A stretch of DNA of 64,000 nucleotides from a bacterium (lineage in GTDB: Bacteria; UBP4; UBA4092; JAOAEQ01), in the NCBI GenBank assembly GCA_026416715.1, contig JAOAEQ010000001.1:124001-188000 (forward strand), written 5' to 3'. Positions 8,534 to 18,379 of this stretch are shown piece after piece; the stretch's first letter is position 1; every line of letters begins with the position of its first letter. Both the position numbers and the translations under genes were made by a program. The notes below the pieces were generated by a model, which was given only the letters and a program-made list of their open reading frames with translations, ran no database searches and had not been told where the DNA came from.

Positions 8534-11500
8534 TTATTTGGATTTAGCGATGTTCGCTTTCGCTTGGAACATAAATGCTTCTATTTGGGTCTGGACTGCG
8601 GCAATTTCGGTACCGTCATACGCAATGGTAAGTAGCGGGATTTCTGGGTATTTCTGTTTCAATCGTTTCTGGATAGCTTGTACTATCGTTCCTGGCATGC
8701 AGGTGAACGGAATGGTATTAACGATTCCCGCTATTCCGGATTGCATATAATCTAGCGATTTCCCAATACTTAGAATCGCTTCCCCTTCAAAATCCGGAAC
8801 TAGATATGACGAAGCGTAATCGATAATCGTCTCTGTATCCGGTTCGATAGCATTTGCTAAATCTACCGCCAGAATATTGGCTATCCGATGTTCATCTTTT
8901 TTCTGTACCCAATCTTGAAGTAGCGCAGTAATATACTTCCCGTATCGTTTTTCAATCCACTGGTTCCTTTTATGGATGAAATTAGTATAGAATATCCATT
9001 CTACCATTGGGGCAATGGTAACTTCTGCGCCGAGCGATTCGAGTTTACGGACTAAATCCTGATTGCTATACCGATTCCATCGGATAAAAATTTCGCCTAT
9101 AACCCCAATCAATGGTTTCTTGATATCACGATTGACTGGTATCTGGCGGAACGCATCACGAGCAGCGATTAATACTGGTTCTAGTGGTTGTTTCGACTCG
9201 ATTGCTTGACTAATTTGCGTTAAGTAATAGCGATATACCCGCTCCGTTTCGCCAGGATTTTTCTCATATGGGCGAGTATGCAAGCACAGTTTAATCAAGA
9301 GATCTATAGCAACCATTCCTTGCCAGGCGCGACGCCGAAACGTTTGACTAAGTCCATTATATGAATTTCGGCTAGTAGGCGTAATAAACGGGATATCTGC
9401 TAGTTCTAATTCCGCTAATATTTTTTTCTGGAGGACATAATATTGTCCGAACCGACAGGGACCTTCAGCGGTTGGCATAAAAATAGCTGATTTCTCCGGA
9501 TTGAATCCAGGTGTTTTTACCAGCTTGACGATATCTCCCGTTGTTACGATACAGGGGAAACATTCGCGCCCGCTGGTATATTTTCGGCCATACTCCAGCG
9601 TTGTATCATCCGATTCTGGCATAACTTCTGCCGGAATCCCTTCTGCGCGAAACGCTCCACACACCGCAAATGCATGGTCGCACATATACGGCAGATAAAT
9701 TGTTCGCCCACCGTTTACTTGTACGTTTACTTGTAAAATAGTCACACCTCTATCTCCGATTGCGGAACGCGATTGATTTTGACCACTAACTTCTAGCCGA
9801 TCCATTCTAGCTTCATAATTCCGTAAGCTGTCCAAAAACGCTTCACAGCGGGTGATAATTCCAGCGTCAGCGCTATGTTCATCAACTTCAATTTGCAGAT
9901 ATGGTTTTCCGCACATTTTCTGTTTGAAGAAATGGGTAATAAACGAATCCGGACCACAGGAAAAATTGGTTAAATACAGCGCATAGAGATTCGGGTGATT
10001 CCGGATATATTCCGCTGCGGCAAGAATCCGTTGTCCCGACCGCCAATACATTTCCGGATATTCCGTAGATATATCCGTTTGCTCAAGCGGTAAATAATCA
10101 ATCGGGATAGACTTCACACCAAGTTGTGCGAGTTTCCGTGGTATATCGAGGTTTAATCCCGGATCACAGCCGTTATACGGCCGACTAACCAGAACAAGCA
10201 TTTTTTCGGATGGTGTAAGTGATTGCAGTGCACGCGTTCCTGCAGCACGAATTGATTGGTAGAACTTTTGTTGCGCAGCAATCGCTGCTGATAGAGCTTC
10301 ATCAACCTCGGTTATGCTTTTACCGAGCGCTTTCCCGACCCCTGCCAATGCTTTCAGGAGTTGTTTTTTATCCCGTTGAAAATGAACTACCGGCTGCAAT
10401 ACTTTCACCGGATACTTTTCCAAATCTATGCCGGAATATACCAGATGCGGAAATGATTGGACATACGGACAGTAATGGTTCAGTTCAAATTTTTGGTCTG
10501 GTTCTCGCCAAAGATTGATTATGTTCGGTAAAAATAGGTAAGCAACTTGTTTCTCTAATAGATTTAAAATATGCCCATGCGCAAGTTTTACTGGAAAACA
10601 GGTTTCTGCGGGTACCGTTTCAATTCCTTCATGAATAATCTGCGTATTACTTTTATCTGATACCACCACGTCGCACCCAAGCTGCGTAAAGAATTCTCGC
10701 CAGAACGGGAAGTATTCATAAAAATGAAGCACACGAGGTATACCGACAGTTAAATCTTTTCTACCTGCTGACTTCGACGTTTTAACCTCAGATTTCTGCC
10801 CGTTACCTCCTAGTAAGATTTTATCACGTTCTGCAAAATAGTCCGGCAGTTTAACAACCGCTTTTTTTCGGCCAACCTCATATTTTTCGCACCGTGAACC
10901 ATAGAATAACGGCGGTTCTCCTTCAATACTCACCTTATTTATTTCGCAAAGGTTTGCACAACCGTTGCAGGTAAATGATGAAAGTTCATACTTCCGTTTC
11001 GCTAAATCGAACCCTTTAAAATTGCTTTTTTCCAATTGTAATTCCATCGCTAATATAGCGACGCCAATTGCTCCGGTTACATCATGGTGTGGTGGAACAG
11101 TTATCTTTTTGCCGGTAACCTGTTCAAATGCGGCAACCACGCCTTGATTCGCTGCGACACCACCTTGGAAAAAAATATTATTTCCGACCCGTTTATCGCC
11201 GACAACTTTATTCAAATAGTTATATACAATCGCATAACTTAACCCGGCAACTAAGTCCGGTTTACTTGCACCTTCCTGCTGATGGTAAATCAAATCGGAT
11301 TCGATAAACACGGTACATCGTTCACCTAACTTCGCTGGTTGTTCTGCAGATAACGCTAATTTCCCGAATTCGTTCTCGATTTTAATCCCTAATTTTTCCG
11401 CCTGTTCTTCTAGAAACGAACCGGTGCCTGCAGCGCAAACTTTATTCATCTCGAAATCTACTACGACACCATCATCTAGACTAATATATTTCGAATCCTG

Positions 11501-12790
11501 CCCACCGATTTCGAAAATGGTATCTACTGTTCGGTCAAAATGAATTGCCGCCGTCGCTTGAGCAGTAATTTCGTTCCGAACAATATCCGCTCCGATAAAA
11601 TCCGCGATGAGATACCGACCAGAACCGGTCGTCCCTGCACCGCAAACCCGAACTCGACTACCAACTTCTTCTCCAATTTCTTCGAGACCGCGACGGACGG
11701 CATCTATCGGTCGTCCAGCAGTCATTAGATATCGGCGGGCAACGACATTTTTATCTCTATCAATTAAAACAACATTCGTGCTGATTGAACCGACATCAAC
11801 GCCGAGAAATACATCTATAATCGGGTCGACCGCTGCACTCAGATGTAATCTTGCTAGTTCATCTTTTTCTGCTTTCGTCCTGTCATCCTTTAGTTGGTGC
11901 AGTTTATTCCAACTAGTTCTCGGTCGTTTCGGCTGCGCGAGATATTTTTCAAGAGTATTGAGTATCGTTCCTACATCATGTGATGGTGCTTGGTATTTGC
12001 TACATGTCACCTGGGTAACCGCAGCGCCAATTGCTCCCATATTTGCATGATATTCTGGGATAAACAATTCTCCGGGGTTCAGCTCGAGAACTGATTCGAA
12101 TGCTCTAACCATTCCAACGTTCGCCGCAACTCCACCATAAAATGCTATCGGTTTTTGAAACGATTTTCCGCGACCGATGATACTTTTAAAACTCCGCGCA
12201 ACCGCATAACAAAGTCCGGCAACAATATCATAGTCCGGAGTTCCGATTTGCTGCAGATGGATCATATCAGTTTTTGCAAAGACACTACAACGTCCAGCAA
12301 TTCGCGGTGGATTTTTTGATTTCAATGCGAGTTCTCCGAACTCTTTTTCTATGGAAATCCCAAGGCGATGCGCTTGTTGGTCGAGAAACGATCCGGTTCC
12401 CGCAGCACAAATGGTATTCGTTGCGAAATCAACCAACCGGACTTTTTCATCATTATTTTCCGGTTCAAGTAAGATTAATTTAGAATCTTCTCCGCCGAGT
12501 TCGATAATTGTTCGCAGATGTGGATAGAGTAAGCCTGTTGCTTTAGTTACTGCAATAATTTCGTTCAGATACAAGCATCCGAGAATTTCAGCAAGTAATT
12601 TTCCGCCTGACCCAGTGCACGCTAGAAAAAGTTTAGAGTTCGGAATCGGAAGATGGGAAAGACCCTGGATGACCGTTGGAATCGGTTGTCCGTGATGCCG
12701 AGTATATGAATGGAAGATAATCTGTTGCGCTGAATCGAGCGCTACCACCTTGACACTAACCGACCCAATATCAATACCTAAATAGACCAT
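8534..12790 (-). CDS. Giant acyl-CoA dehydratase activase (double BadF/BcrA-type ATPase plus HgdBC-like domains)
   Basis: A protein of about 1,418 residues. The N-terminal part holds two tandem ASKHA ATPase domains, each with an LGIDIGS- or LGVDVGS-type phosphate loop and a CAAGTGSFL.EQ Cys motif that in HgdC-type activases helps hold the bridging [4Fe-4S] cluster. The C-terminal half (starting near GIPRVLHFYEYFPFW) is the DUF2229/HGD-D-like part. Family members couple ATP hydrolysis to one-electron transfer to 2-hydroxyacyl-CoA dehydratases or related enzymes; the partner is not in this window. I use the ATG at 12790 because AAAAGGATAT lies directly upstream; a GTG at 12886 would overlap the preceding gene. 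Confidence 0.83.
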   Translation of the reverse strand: MVYLGIDIGSVSVKVVALDSAQQIIFHSYTRHHGQPIPTVIQGLSHLPIPNSKLFLACTGSGGKLLAEILGCLYLNEIIAVTKATGLLYPHLRTIIELGGEDSKLILLEPENNDEKVRLVDFATNTICAAGTGSFLDQQAHRLGISIEKEFGELALKSKNPPRIAGRCSVFAKTDMIHLQQIGTPDYDIVAGLCYAVARSFKSIIGRGKSFQKPIAFYGGVAANVGMVRAFESVLELNPGELFIPEYHANMGAIGAAVTQVTCSKYQAPSHDVGTILNTLEKYLAQPKRPRTSWNKLHQLKDDRTKAEKDELARLHLSAAVDPIIDVFLGVDVGSISTNVVLIDRDKNVVARRYLMTAGRPIDAVRRGLEEIGEEVGSRVRVCGAGTTGSGRYLIADFIGADIVRNEITAQATAAIHFDRTVDTIFEIGGQDSKYISLDDGVVVDFEMNKVCAAGTGSFLEEQAEKLGIKIENEFGKLALSAEQPAKLGERCTVFIESDLIYHQQEGASKPDLVAGLSYAIVYNYLNKVVGDKRVGNNIFFQGGVAANQGVVAAFEQVTGKKITVPPHHDVTGAIGVAILAMELQLEKSNFKGFDLAKRKYELSSFTCNGCANLCEINKVSIEGEPPLFYGSRCEKYEVGRKKAVVKLPDYFAERDKILLGGNGQKSEVKTSKSAGRKDLTVGIPRVLHFYEYFPFWREFFTQLGCDVVVSDKSNTQIIHEGIETVPAETCFPVKLAHGHILNLLEKQVAYLFLPNIINLWREPDQKFELNHYCPYVQSFPHLVYSGIDLEKYPVKVLQPVVHFQRDKKQLLKALAGVGKALGKSITEVDEALSAAIAAQQKFYQSIRAAGTRALQSLTPSEKMLVLVSRPYNGCDPGLNLDIPRKLAQLGVKSIPIDYLPLEQTDISTEYPEMYWRSGQRILAAAEYIRNHPNLYALYLTNFSCGPDSFITHFFKQKMCGKPYLQIEVDEHSADAGIITRCEAFLDSLRNYEARMDRLEVSGQNQSRSAIGDRGVTILQVNVQVNGGRTIYLPYMCDHAFAVCGAFRAEGIPAEVMPESDDTTLEYGRKYTSGRECFPCIVTTGDIVKLVKTPGFNPEKSAIFMPTAEGPCRFGQYYVLQKKILAELELADIPFITPTSRNSYNGLSQTFRRRAWQGMVAIDLLIKLCLHTRPYEKNPGETERVYRYYLTQISQAIESKQPLEPVLIAARDAFRQIPVNRDIKKPLIGVIGEIFIRWNRYSNQDLVRKLESLGAEVTIAPMVEWIFYTNFIHKRNQWIEKRYGKYITALLQDWVQKKDEHRIANILAVDLANAIEPDTETIIDYASSYLVPDFEGEAILSIGKSLDYMQSGIAGIVNTIPFTCMPGTIVQAIQKRLKQKYPEIPLLTIAYDGTEIAAVQTQIEAFMFQAKANIAKSK

Positions 12791-12857
12791 ATATCCTTTT
12801 GAACTTAAAATCTCAACTGATACTTTATAGTTTACTTTATTTTTGTAGAATGCAAAA

Positions 12858-13625
12858 TTATCGTTGGGTACGACTATCTTTCTCACGAACCGCTTGGAGA
12901 GATTTTACCATCGTTTTGATGCTACCTTTTAATCCGCCTTTAAACGCAGCGTTCGCTATATCCCGATATACCTGTCGGTCGATAATTTCAGACGCGATGT
13001 TATCCATTGTCTCCTGCGTAACCTTACCGAATTCAACCAGCTCTTTTCCGGCTTGCCGAATCAGCCTATATTTCTCGTCAAAGAAATGGGGAATATTCGC
13101 TGCACCAGAACCGGAAATCAAAATCATCCCAGCATCTTCTCCCCAATGGTTAACCACTGCTAAATAATGCTGCTTCAAAACCTCAAAATTCTCGATTTCA
13201 GGGAATCCGCAAGATGAAATGAGCACCATTTTCTGGGATTTCTGCAAACGTCGTTTATGGTAAGAGAATCCCTTTTCATTGGTAGTGATATAGCATTCAA
13301 CACTTGGTATTAACCGGTCAAGTACCGTTTTCATCTGGGCAGTGAATCCGAATACATAGAGCGGACTTGCGAGAATAATTACATCTGCCGTGTTGAACCA
13401 TTTCATAATTTCTGTCATATCATCCTGCTGGACACAAACGCCAGGGGTTTTCAGCCAGCAAGTGAAACAGCCGGTGCACGGATTAATTTTCATCCGATGC
13501 GGATAGAATTTATGGAGTTCAATATCTTCCCCCATCCCTTCCAGAAACAGCGAGAGTATTTTATCGGTAAACGATTTTGCTCTTGGTGACGCTGATACTG
13601 CTAAAACCGTTCGTTTCATAGCCAT
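12858..13625 (-). CDS. Iron-sulfur flavoprotein / NADPH-dependent FMN reductase-like
   Basis: A 255-residue flavodoxin-fold protein. The FMN phosphate loop is visible as SASPRAKSFTDKIL at the N-terminus. CTGCFTCWLKTPGVC carries a compact Cys cluster as in archaeal iron-sulfur flavoproteins, and ASPLYVFGFTAQMKTVLDRL is the usual second FMN contact. It probably moves electrons between a pyridine nucleotide or ferredoxin and an unknown acceptor. It is upstream of the activase on the same strand (68 bases to the chosen start), so it may supply reductant to that protein. Either the ATG at 13625 or the one two codons in could start it. Confidence 0.8.
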   Translation of the reverse strand: MAMKRTVLAVSASPRAKSFTDKILSLFLEGMGEDIELHKFYPHRMKINPCTGCFTCWLKTPGVCVQQDDMTEIMKWFNTADVIILASPLYVFGFTAQMKTVLDRLIPSVECYITTNEKGFSYHKRRLQKSQKMVLISSCGFPEIENFEVLKQHYLAVVNHWGEDAGMILISGSGAANIPHFFDEKYRLIRQAGKELVEFGKVTQETMDNIASEIIDRQVYRDIANAAFKGGLKGSIKTMVKSLQAVREKDSRTQR

Positions 13626-13958
13626 AATCCTATTAGACCCAAATTGTGTATGAGCCCCAATTCGTGAATAGTCTTGCGTTCAGCTCGGAGAGCCGGTACA
13701 TACAAAATCCTGATGGGGTTAACCCTGCATCTCCTAATTTCGTGCAAAGCCGAACATAAAAACCGAAGAATCTGATAGTAGATTTTGATTGAATTATCCC
13801 AAAATGTTATATTGTATGGTAGTTTACTATAAAAATATGAATATTGTCTATCTATCTTCGATTTTTTATAATCTCTTATTGTTGTTGAAATAGAGAAAAT
13901 AATGTTACAATCCTCGTTGGAATAATCAGTTAAAATTTAAAGAAAGAGGCGAGATTTT
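13626..13958. other. Divergent intergenic region
   Basis: About 333 bases between the flavoprotein (-) and the Met-rich protein (+). No coding frame is apparent. It holds a small GGGTTAACCC palindrome near 13716-13725, then an AT-rich stretch with the promoter candidate at 13882-13911. Confidence 0.4.
13882..13911 (+). promoter_or_regulatory. Sigma-70-like promoter candidate
   Basis: TTGTTG at 13882-13887 and TACAAT at 13906-13911 are separated by 18 bases and lie about 48 bases upstream of the ATG of the Met-rich secreted protein. An AAAGAAAGAGGCGAG stretch gives a Shine-Dalgarno-like site before the start codon. Confidence 0.45.
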
Positions 13959-14957
13959 ATGAGGGTATCCGTTATAGTAACAAGTATCATCTGGACGGTA
14001 GTTTTTTTGGTTGGAGCATATGCGCAGGAAAAAGCTGTGGTTTTAGAATATAACTATCAGGTAGGTGAAGTAATGAAATATCAGATGACCGGAAAAGGCA
14101 ACGGAACCATGAACATAAGCGGGTTAGAGAACCAGCGTTTCGGAATGTTCACCGCCAGTTCTATGCCGATAACGCTCAATTTGCAAGGGTATATTATTAT
14201 GAGCACGAAAAATGTTGATACTTCCGGCACTGCGGAATTAGAAATGATGTTTGATAAATTAATTGAGAATATGGAGTTTATGGGTCAGCGAATCGTAATA
14301 ACAATCAACTCGGGAGAATTCGAGATGAGTGTAAACAATCAGCTGATGTTCTCCTCGAAATCCGCAACGAAACCGTTCCCATTTTTGGGGCAACCGATTT
14401 CGATGAAAGTTACTAAAACCGGACAAATGCTCGAATTCAGCGGGATGGAGCAGTTAAAAGAATTGATGCCGGGTCTAAGTCGTGGATTCGACTTCAATGA
14501 TATGACCAAAAATATGCCGCCGGTTCTGCCTGAGCATCCGGTTAACGTTGGTGAAGTCTGGTCATCAACCACCCAGATTAAACTACCGTTTATGCAAGAA
14601 AAATCAGCGCAGGTGATGAAAGAATCAACGTTATTAAGTATCGAAACTGTTTCCGGAAAACGCTATGCAGTTATTACTTTGTTTGAGAAAATGCTCGTTA
14701 AAGATTGGAAGTTAGATAGGGTTAATTCAGAAAATAGTTACGACACAATGCCGGAAATGAAGTTTAACCGGATGGAGCAGATGGTTTTAGGAAAGGTCAA
14801 ACATTCACTTGATGCCGGGCGGATGATCAAATCTGAATATACGCAGAATATGTTTATGGAAATGAATATGAACATGGCAATACCAACCCAAGTGAAACCA
14901 ATGGATATGACCATGAAAATGAATATAGCGATGGATATGGTTATAGAATTGAAATAA
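13959..14957 (+). CDS. Methionine-rich secreted protein of unknown function
   Basis: A 332-residue protein with a clear signal peptide (MRVSVIVTSIIWTVVFLVGAYAQ; cleavage probably after Ala-Tyr-Ala). I count 38 Met residues, about 11 percent, densest in the last 40 residues where Met alternates with Asn, Asp, Lys and Ile. The mature part looks all-beta with repeated hydrophobic-polar alternation and a PEHPVNVGEVWSS segment. It resembles the general plan of DUF6263-type proteins, but I cannot confirm a family. No neighbour suggests a role. Met richness could reflect metal (Cu/Ag) binding or simply a beta-barrel-like core. Confidence 0.7.
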   Translation: MRVSVIVTSIIWTVVFLVGAYAQEKAVVLEYNYQVGEVMKYQMTGKGNGTMNISGLENQRFGMFTASSMPITLNLQGYIIMSTKNVDTSGTAELEMMFDKLIENMEFMGQRIVITINSGEFEMSVNNQLMFSSKSATKPFPFLGQPISMKVTKTGQMLEFSGMEQLKELMPGLSRGFDFNDMTKNMPPVLPEHPVNVGEVWSSTTQIKLPFMQEKSAQVMKESTLLSIETVSGKRYAVITLFEKMLVKDWKLDRVNSENSYDTMPEMKFNRMEQMVLGKVKHSLDAGRMIKSEYTQNMFMEMNMNMAIPTQVKPMDMTMKMNIAMDMVIELK

Positions 14958-15095
14958 AACAAGGTGGCATAGGTTATAAGCTTCCGTTTAGCGTTATTGT
15001 GGTTAGCTTTTTATTCGACCGACTTACATCGAGAGAGTTCTCATCGTTTAGCTATTATCTCTAATTGGCATATATCGTTGAGGTAAAAAAACTGT

Positions 15096-15125
15096 TTGAC
15101 AAATTCATTTCTAACTTTATATAAT
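15096..15125 (+). promoter_or_regulatory. Consensus sigma-70 promoter for the deoxynucleoside kinase gene
   Basis: TTGACA at 15096-15101 and TATAAT at 15120-15125 are both exact consensus hexamers with an 18-base spacer. The ATG of the kinase gene follows 37 bases after the -10, leaving a short leader with a GAGGGA Shine-Dalgarno sequence. Confidence 0.8.
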
Positions 15126-15162
15126 GGTAATCATCGGAGAATAAATTTTCGAGGGATAGATT

Positions 15163-15963
15163 ATGGCTCAAAATAATCTTCAAAATCATAAACTAAAGAA
15201 ACAAGGGTTATTTATCACGGTAGATGCGAATATCGGTGCTGGGAAAACTAATGCTTGTCACGCGATAGCTTCAGCGGCAACCGCAAGTGGTTGGCCAGCT
15301 AAAGTTCTTGAAGAACCGACCCACCATCCGAAATTCACCCATTTCCTGAACCGATACTACGATGATTTGCGCACCGGCAAGAATACCGGTGGCGGGTTTG
15401 CGATGCAGATGTTTATGCTCACGCAGCGGTATGAACAGCATCGGTTAGCCGTCGAACTCGCCTGGGGTGAACAAGGAATCGTCGTGGTGCAAGACCGACC
15501 GATTTATGGCGATACAGTTTTCGCAACGACCGCAATGGAACGTGGGTTCATGACCCCAGAAGAATATGAGTTGTATGTGACTGTATTCCGGAATATGAGT
15601 CGTGATGTTATGCCACCGGATATTTTCGTTTTCCTTGAAGTTCCGCCGGAAGAATGCTATCGCCGGATGGAAGCGCGTGCTCGCGAGGAAGAAGTCGGGG
15701 TTCCGCTTGATTATCTCCAGCATTTAGATAAGAATTATAAACTGTTGATTCAAGAGATGCGGCGTCGTGGTGTTCGAGTTATGGTGGTTGATTGGCAGGA
15801 ATTCGGTCCGCCGGTCGAACTCTGGAAACAAATCCTGCGGATGGTGATTTCGTCCGACTCATGGTATGAACAGTTAACCTTCTCGTTCACCAAACATGCA
15901 CGAATGCCGCTGGTCTCCAAACCGGAAGAAAAAAACAGTTGTCAGCAAACTGACAACCAGTAA
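15163..15963 (+). CDS. Deoxynucleoside kinase
   Basis: A 266-residue P-loop kinase of the dNK family (deoxyadenosine/deoxyguanosine or thymidine kinase-like) that phosphorylates salvaged deoxynucleosides. Visible are the Walker A motif ANIGAGKT at residues 22-29, an EEPTH segment, the DRPIYGDTVF motif (equivalent to the ERS/DRS substrate-base motif) and the LEVPPEECYRRM.ARAREEE lid region. Length fits. It is monocistronic behind a consensus promoter. Which deoxynucleoside is preferred cannot be read from the sequence. Confidence 0.85.
   Translation: MAQNNLQNHKLKKQGLFITVDANIGAGKTNACHAIASAATASGWPAKVLEEPTHHPKFTHFLNRYYDDLRTGKNTGGGFAMQMFMLTQRYEQHRLAVELAWGEQGIVVVQDRPIYGDTVFATTAMERGFMTPEEYELYVTVFRNMSRDVMPPDIFVFLEVPPEECYRRMEARAREEEVGVPLDYLQHLDKNYKLLIQEMRRRGVRVMVVDWQEFGPPVELWKQILRMVISSDSWYEQLTFSFTKHARMPLVSKPEEKNSCQQTDNQ
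15938..15957 (+). terminator. Hairpin overlapping the kinase 3' end
   Basis: GTTGTCAG at 15938-15945 pairs exactly with CTGACAAC at 15950-15957 around CAAA, ending just before the stop codon. The final codons (SCQQTDNQ) are therefore inside a stem. The downstream sequence is A-rich rather than T-rich, so it is a poor intrinsic terminator on this strand. Confidence 0.35.
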
Positions 15964-16104
15964 AACATAAAAACCTTTCCTTTTAACTACTGTTTACTTG
16001 CCGTAGAGTTTAAATACTCGGTATTCGGATTTGTATAGAGGAAGTGCTCCAGTTTTATCGTAGATTCTTGCTAAACAAGTTAACCCTATTGTGATACCGA
16101 AGGA

Positions 16105-16135
16105 GAACCAGTGTGGGTTAAAGGCACACTGGTTC
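16105..16135. terminator. 11-bp perfect stem between convergent genes
   Basis: GAACCAGTGTG at 16105-16115 pairs with CACACTGGTTC at 16125-16135 over a 9-base loop. It lies between the kinase gene (+, ending 15963) and the permease gene (-, ending 16261). Bidirectional termination is the simplest role, but neither side has a strong T-run. The rest of this 297-base gap shows no credible gene. Confidence 0.45.
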
Positions 16136-16260
16136 AACTTCGTTTCATCGCTCTTTTCGGATAGTATCCAATCAATGTATAACTCGATATAAATCAATAC
16201 GTTAAATAAATAAAACCCCTAGAAACTAGAACAATAGGGAATCGAGCGATTCGTTGGCGT

Positions 16261-18228
16261 TTATCCGATAGCGCGAATCGGGAGGATAACCATATTTATC
16301 CCGTGGAAAAGTAGTTGGCGTTGAATTGCGAACGCTGCTTGGTTATGGAGTTGGCGGGTAGCCCAGTTTTCTTTCGGGAAAATAAGCTGACCAGCGAAAC
16401 AGACCGAATTCGGAAACTCTTTCGTCGCTTCACGGCAGAGGATTTCTAGTTCATCAATTGCATCGGTGCCGATTGAATAGCGGTATTCGGCATAGAATCC
16501 GAGTTTATTCGCTATTTCAACATATTTTTTAAGAGCAGATTCGGTAGCTTCCCGGAGTCGGTCGAGTTCTTCTACTCCTTTAAACTTGCTGGTATCAACT
16601 TCGCCAACGGAAACGAAAACGAATTGGGTAAACTGCTTTCGAAACGATTTGATTATCGCGAGCATAGAATGGATACCTAACCCGTTAAATTGGTTGACCA
16701 TCAAGATTGCCGTCGGAGCTTTTGGATCCTTCGGCGGAAGTTTCGGCGGGTGTTCCGGTAGCGGAAGGTCGGTGAGAATCGCATCCAGCCGTTTGAATAC
16801 CTTTCGAACCGCAGTATAATGCGATTTTATCCATAAACAGAAGAGAATGAATGAAACTGTGATAACCAACGTCACCCAACCGCCAACTTCAAATTTCAGG
16901 ATAACCGTTGCGCAAAGAATCCCAGTCGTTATCACCAACCCGATGCCATTAATCAGCAGCCGTTTAATCCATTTCGATTCAGTCCGCCGTTTTTTCCACC
17001 AATGCACACACATCCCGAGTTGCGATAAGGTAAAGGTTAGAAAAACATTGATACTATATAATACTACGAGAACGCTGACATTCCCTTTGGTATACCAAAC
17101 CGTCAATAATGCCGCTAACCCCATCAGGATGATTCCGTTCCGCGTAACCAATCGGTCACTTAAATGCGCGAATCGCCGTGGGATCCAGCCGTCCTGCGCC
17201 ATATTCGCGAGCACTCGTGGTCCGGCTAAGAATCCGGTTTGCGCTGCAATAAATAGTAGTAAAGCTTCTGAGAGCAAGGTGAGAATAATAAATCCATATC
17301 CTATCGGAATCCCTTGAACAATCCATTGTCCAGCAACGGTTGAGATAAGCACCGCATTCATCGTTTTGCCCGGCTGCGGATGGATATTGTTCAATAAATA
17401 ACAAACAATAATCCCACCAGCAGTAAACGCGAGTGAAACTGCCATATACAGCATGGTTCGTTTAGCTGTTTTAACTTTCGGCTCTCGCAATATCTGAAGT
17501 CCATTACTTACCGCTTCAATCCCGGTATACGTTCCGCCACCGAGACTATACGCCCGCATGAGGATAACTAGAACAGCGAAAAATCCGAGGTTCTGAATCC
17601 CATATTGCGTTTCGCGCACGGTTTCAGCAACCATCGCCGGTAATGCGCTCGTATGTCCGAAAATACCGACCAGAATGACTAACGTATGCGTGATAACGAA
17701 GGTTAGAAATACCGGCGCAAGAACTAATACTGATTCTTTAACCCCACGTAGATTAAGTATGGTTAGAAATCCGATTACCAGAAATGCCGTAACCAGTTTA
17801 TGCTCTAAAAAGAACGGCGGCATAAAACTTAATACTGCATCCATACCGCTGGAAACAGAAATCGCAATCGTTAAAACATAATCTACGACAAGCGCACAGC
17901 CGGAAACGAGCCCGGCATATTGCCCGAGGAGTTTTGAAGCAACCAGATATCCGCCACCGCCAGTTGGAAATAGTTCGATTATCTGCGAATAACTAGCAGA
18001 AATTATAAACACGGTTGCTGCAGTCGCTAACGCTAGATATATCCCGAGATGACTATACATTCCGAGCGCACGATATGCTTCTTCCGGACCGTAGCAGGAT
18101 GAGGATAACCCATCTACACCAAGTCCTATCCAGGCAAGAAATGCAATTAATGAAATTTGGTGGAATACATGCGGGTCTTCAAGGTTTTTCGCTCTGCCGA
18201 TAATCAAATTTTTTATTTTTTTTAGCAT
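16261..18228 (-). CDS. kimA: KimA-like APC-superfamily permease under a c-di-AMP riboswitch
   Basis: A 655-residue transporter. The N-terminal 450 residues hold about 12 hydrophobic helices, with helix 1 motifs IGLGVDGLSSSCYGPEEAY and the TGGGGYLVASKLLG segment typical of the KimA (YdaO)/APC group. A soluble tail of about 180 residues follows, as in KimA, a potassium importer shut off by c-di-AMP. The leader on the same strand carries a ydaO-type riboswitch (18380-18512), which strongly supports a potassium or osmolyte transport role. The ATG at 18228 is the natural start. Amino-acid permease is the less likely alternative. Confidence 0.82.
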   Translation of the reverse strand: MLKKIKNLIIGRAKNLEDPHVFHQISLIAFLAWIGLGVDGLSSSCYGPEEAYRALGMYSHLGIYLALATAATVFIISASYSQIIELFPTGGGGYLVASKLLGQYAGLVSGCALVVDYVLTIAISVSSGMDAVLSFMPPFFLEHKLVTAFLVIGFLTILNLRGVKESVLVLAPVFLTFVITHTLVILVGIFGHTSALPAMVAETVRETQYGIQNLGFFAVLVILMRAYSLGGGTYTGIEAVSNGLQILREPKVKTAKRTMLYMAVSLAFTAGGIIVCYLLNNIHPQPGKTMNAVLISTVAGQWIVQGIPIGYGFIILTLLSEALLLFIAAQTGFLAGPRVLANMAQDGWIPRRFAHLSDRLVTRNGIILMGLAALLTVWYTKGNVSVLVVLYSINVFLTFTLSQLGMCVHWWKKRRTESKWIKRLLINGIGLVITTGILCATVILKFEVGGWVTLVITVSFILFCLWIKSHYTAVRKVFKRLDAILTDLPLPEHPPKLPPKDPKAPTAILMVNQFNGLGIHSMLAIIKSFRKQFTQFVFVSVGEVDTSKFKGVEELDRLREATESALKKYVEIANKLGFYAEYRYSIGTDAIDELEILCREATKEFPNSVCFAGQLIFPKENWATRQLHNQAAFAIQRQLLFHGINMVILPIRAIG

Positions 18229-18379
18229 ACGCTATATAAATGAGATACACAAAATTAACACCGGTAACGTTTTATGCTCGCTCAATTCTGGTTATCTTTT
18301 ATAAAATTCGGGAAGTGTATAAGCAGGTATGTAATGTATCATTGTAATTGTGCATTGGTTTCAGTTAAGGCAGGTTTAC

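Noticed and set aside
16000-16197. A 67-codon frame on the minus strand between the kinase and permease genes
   Set aside because: It spans the perfect hairpin at 16105-16135, lacks a Shine-Dalgarno site and shows no recognisable family; coding is unlikely.
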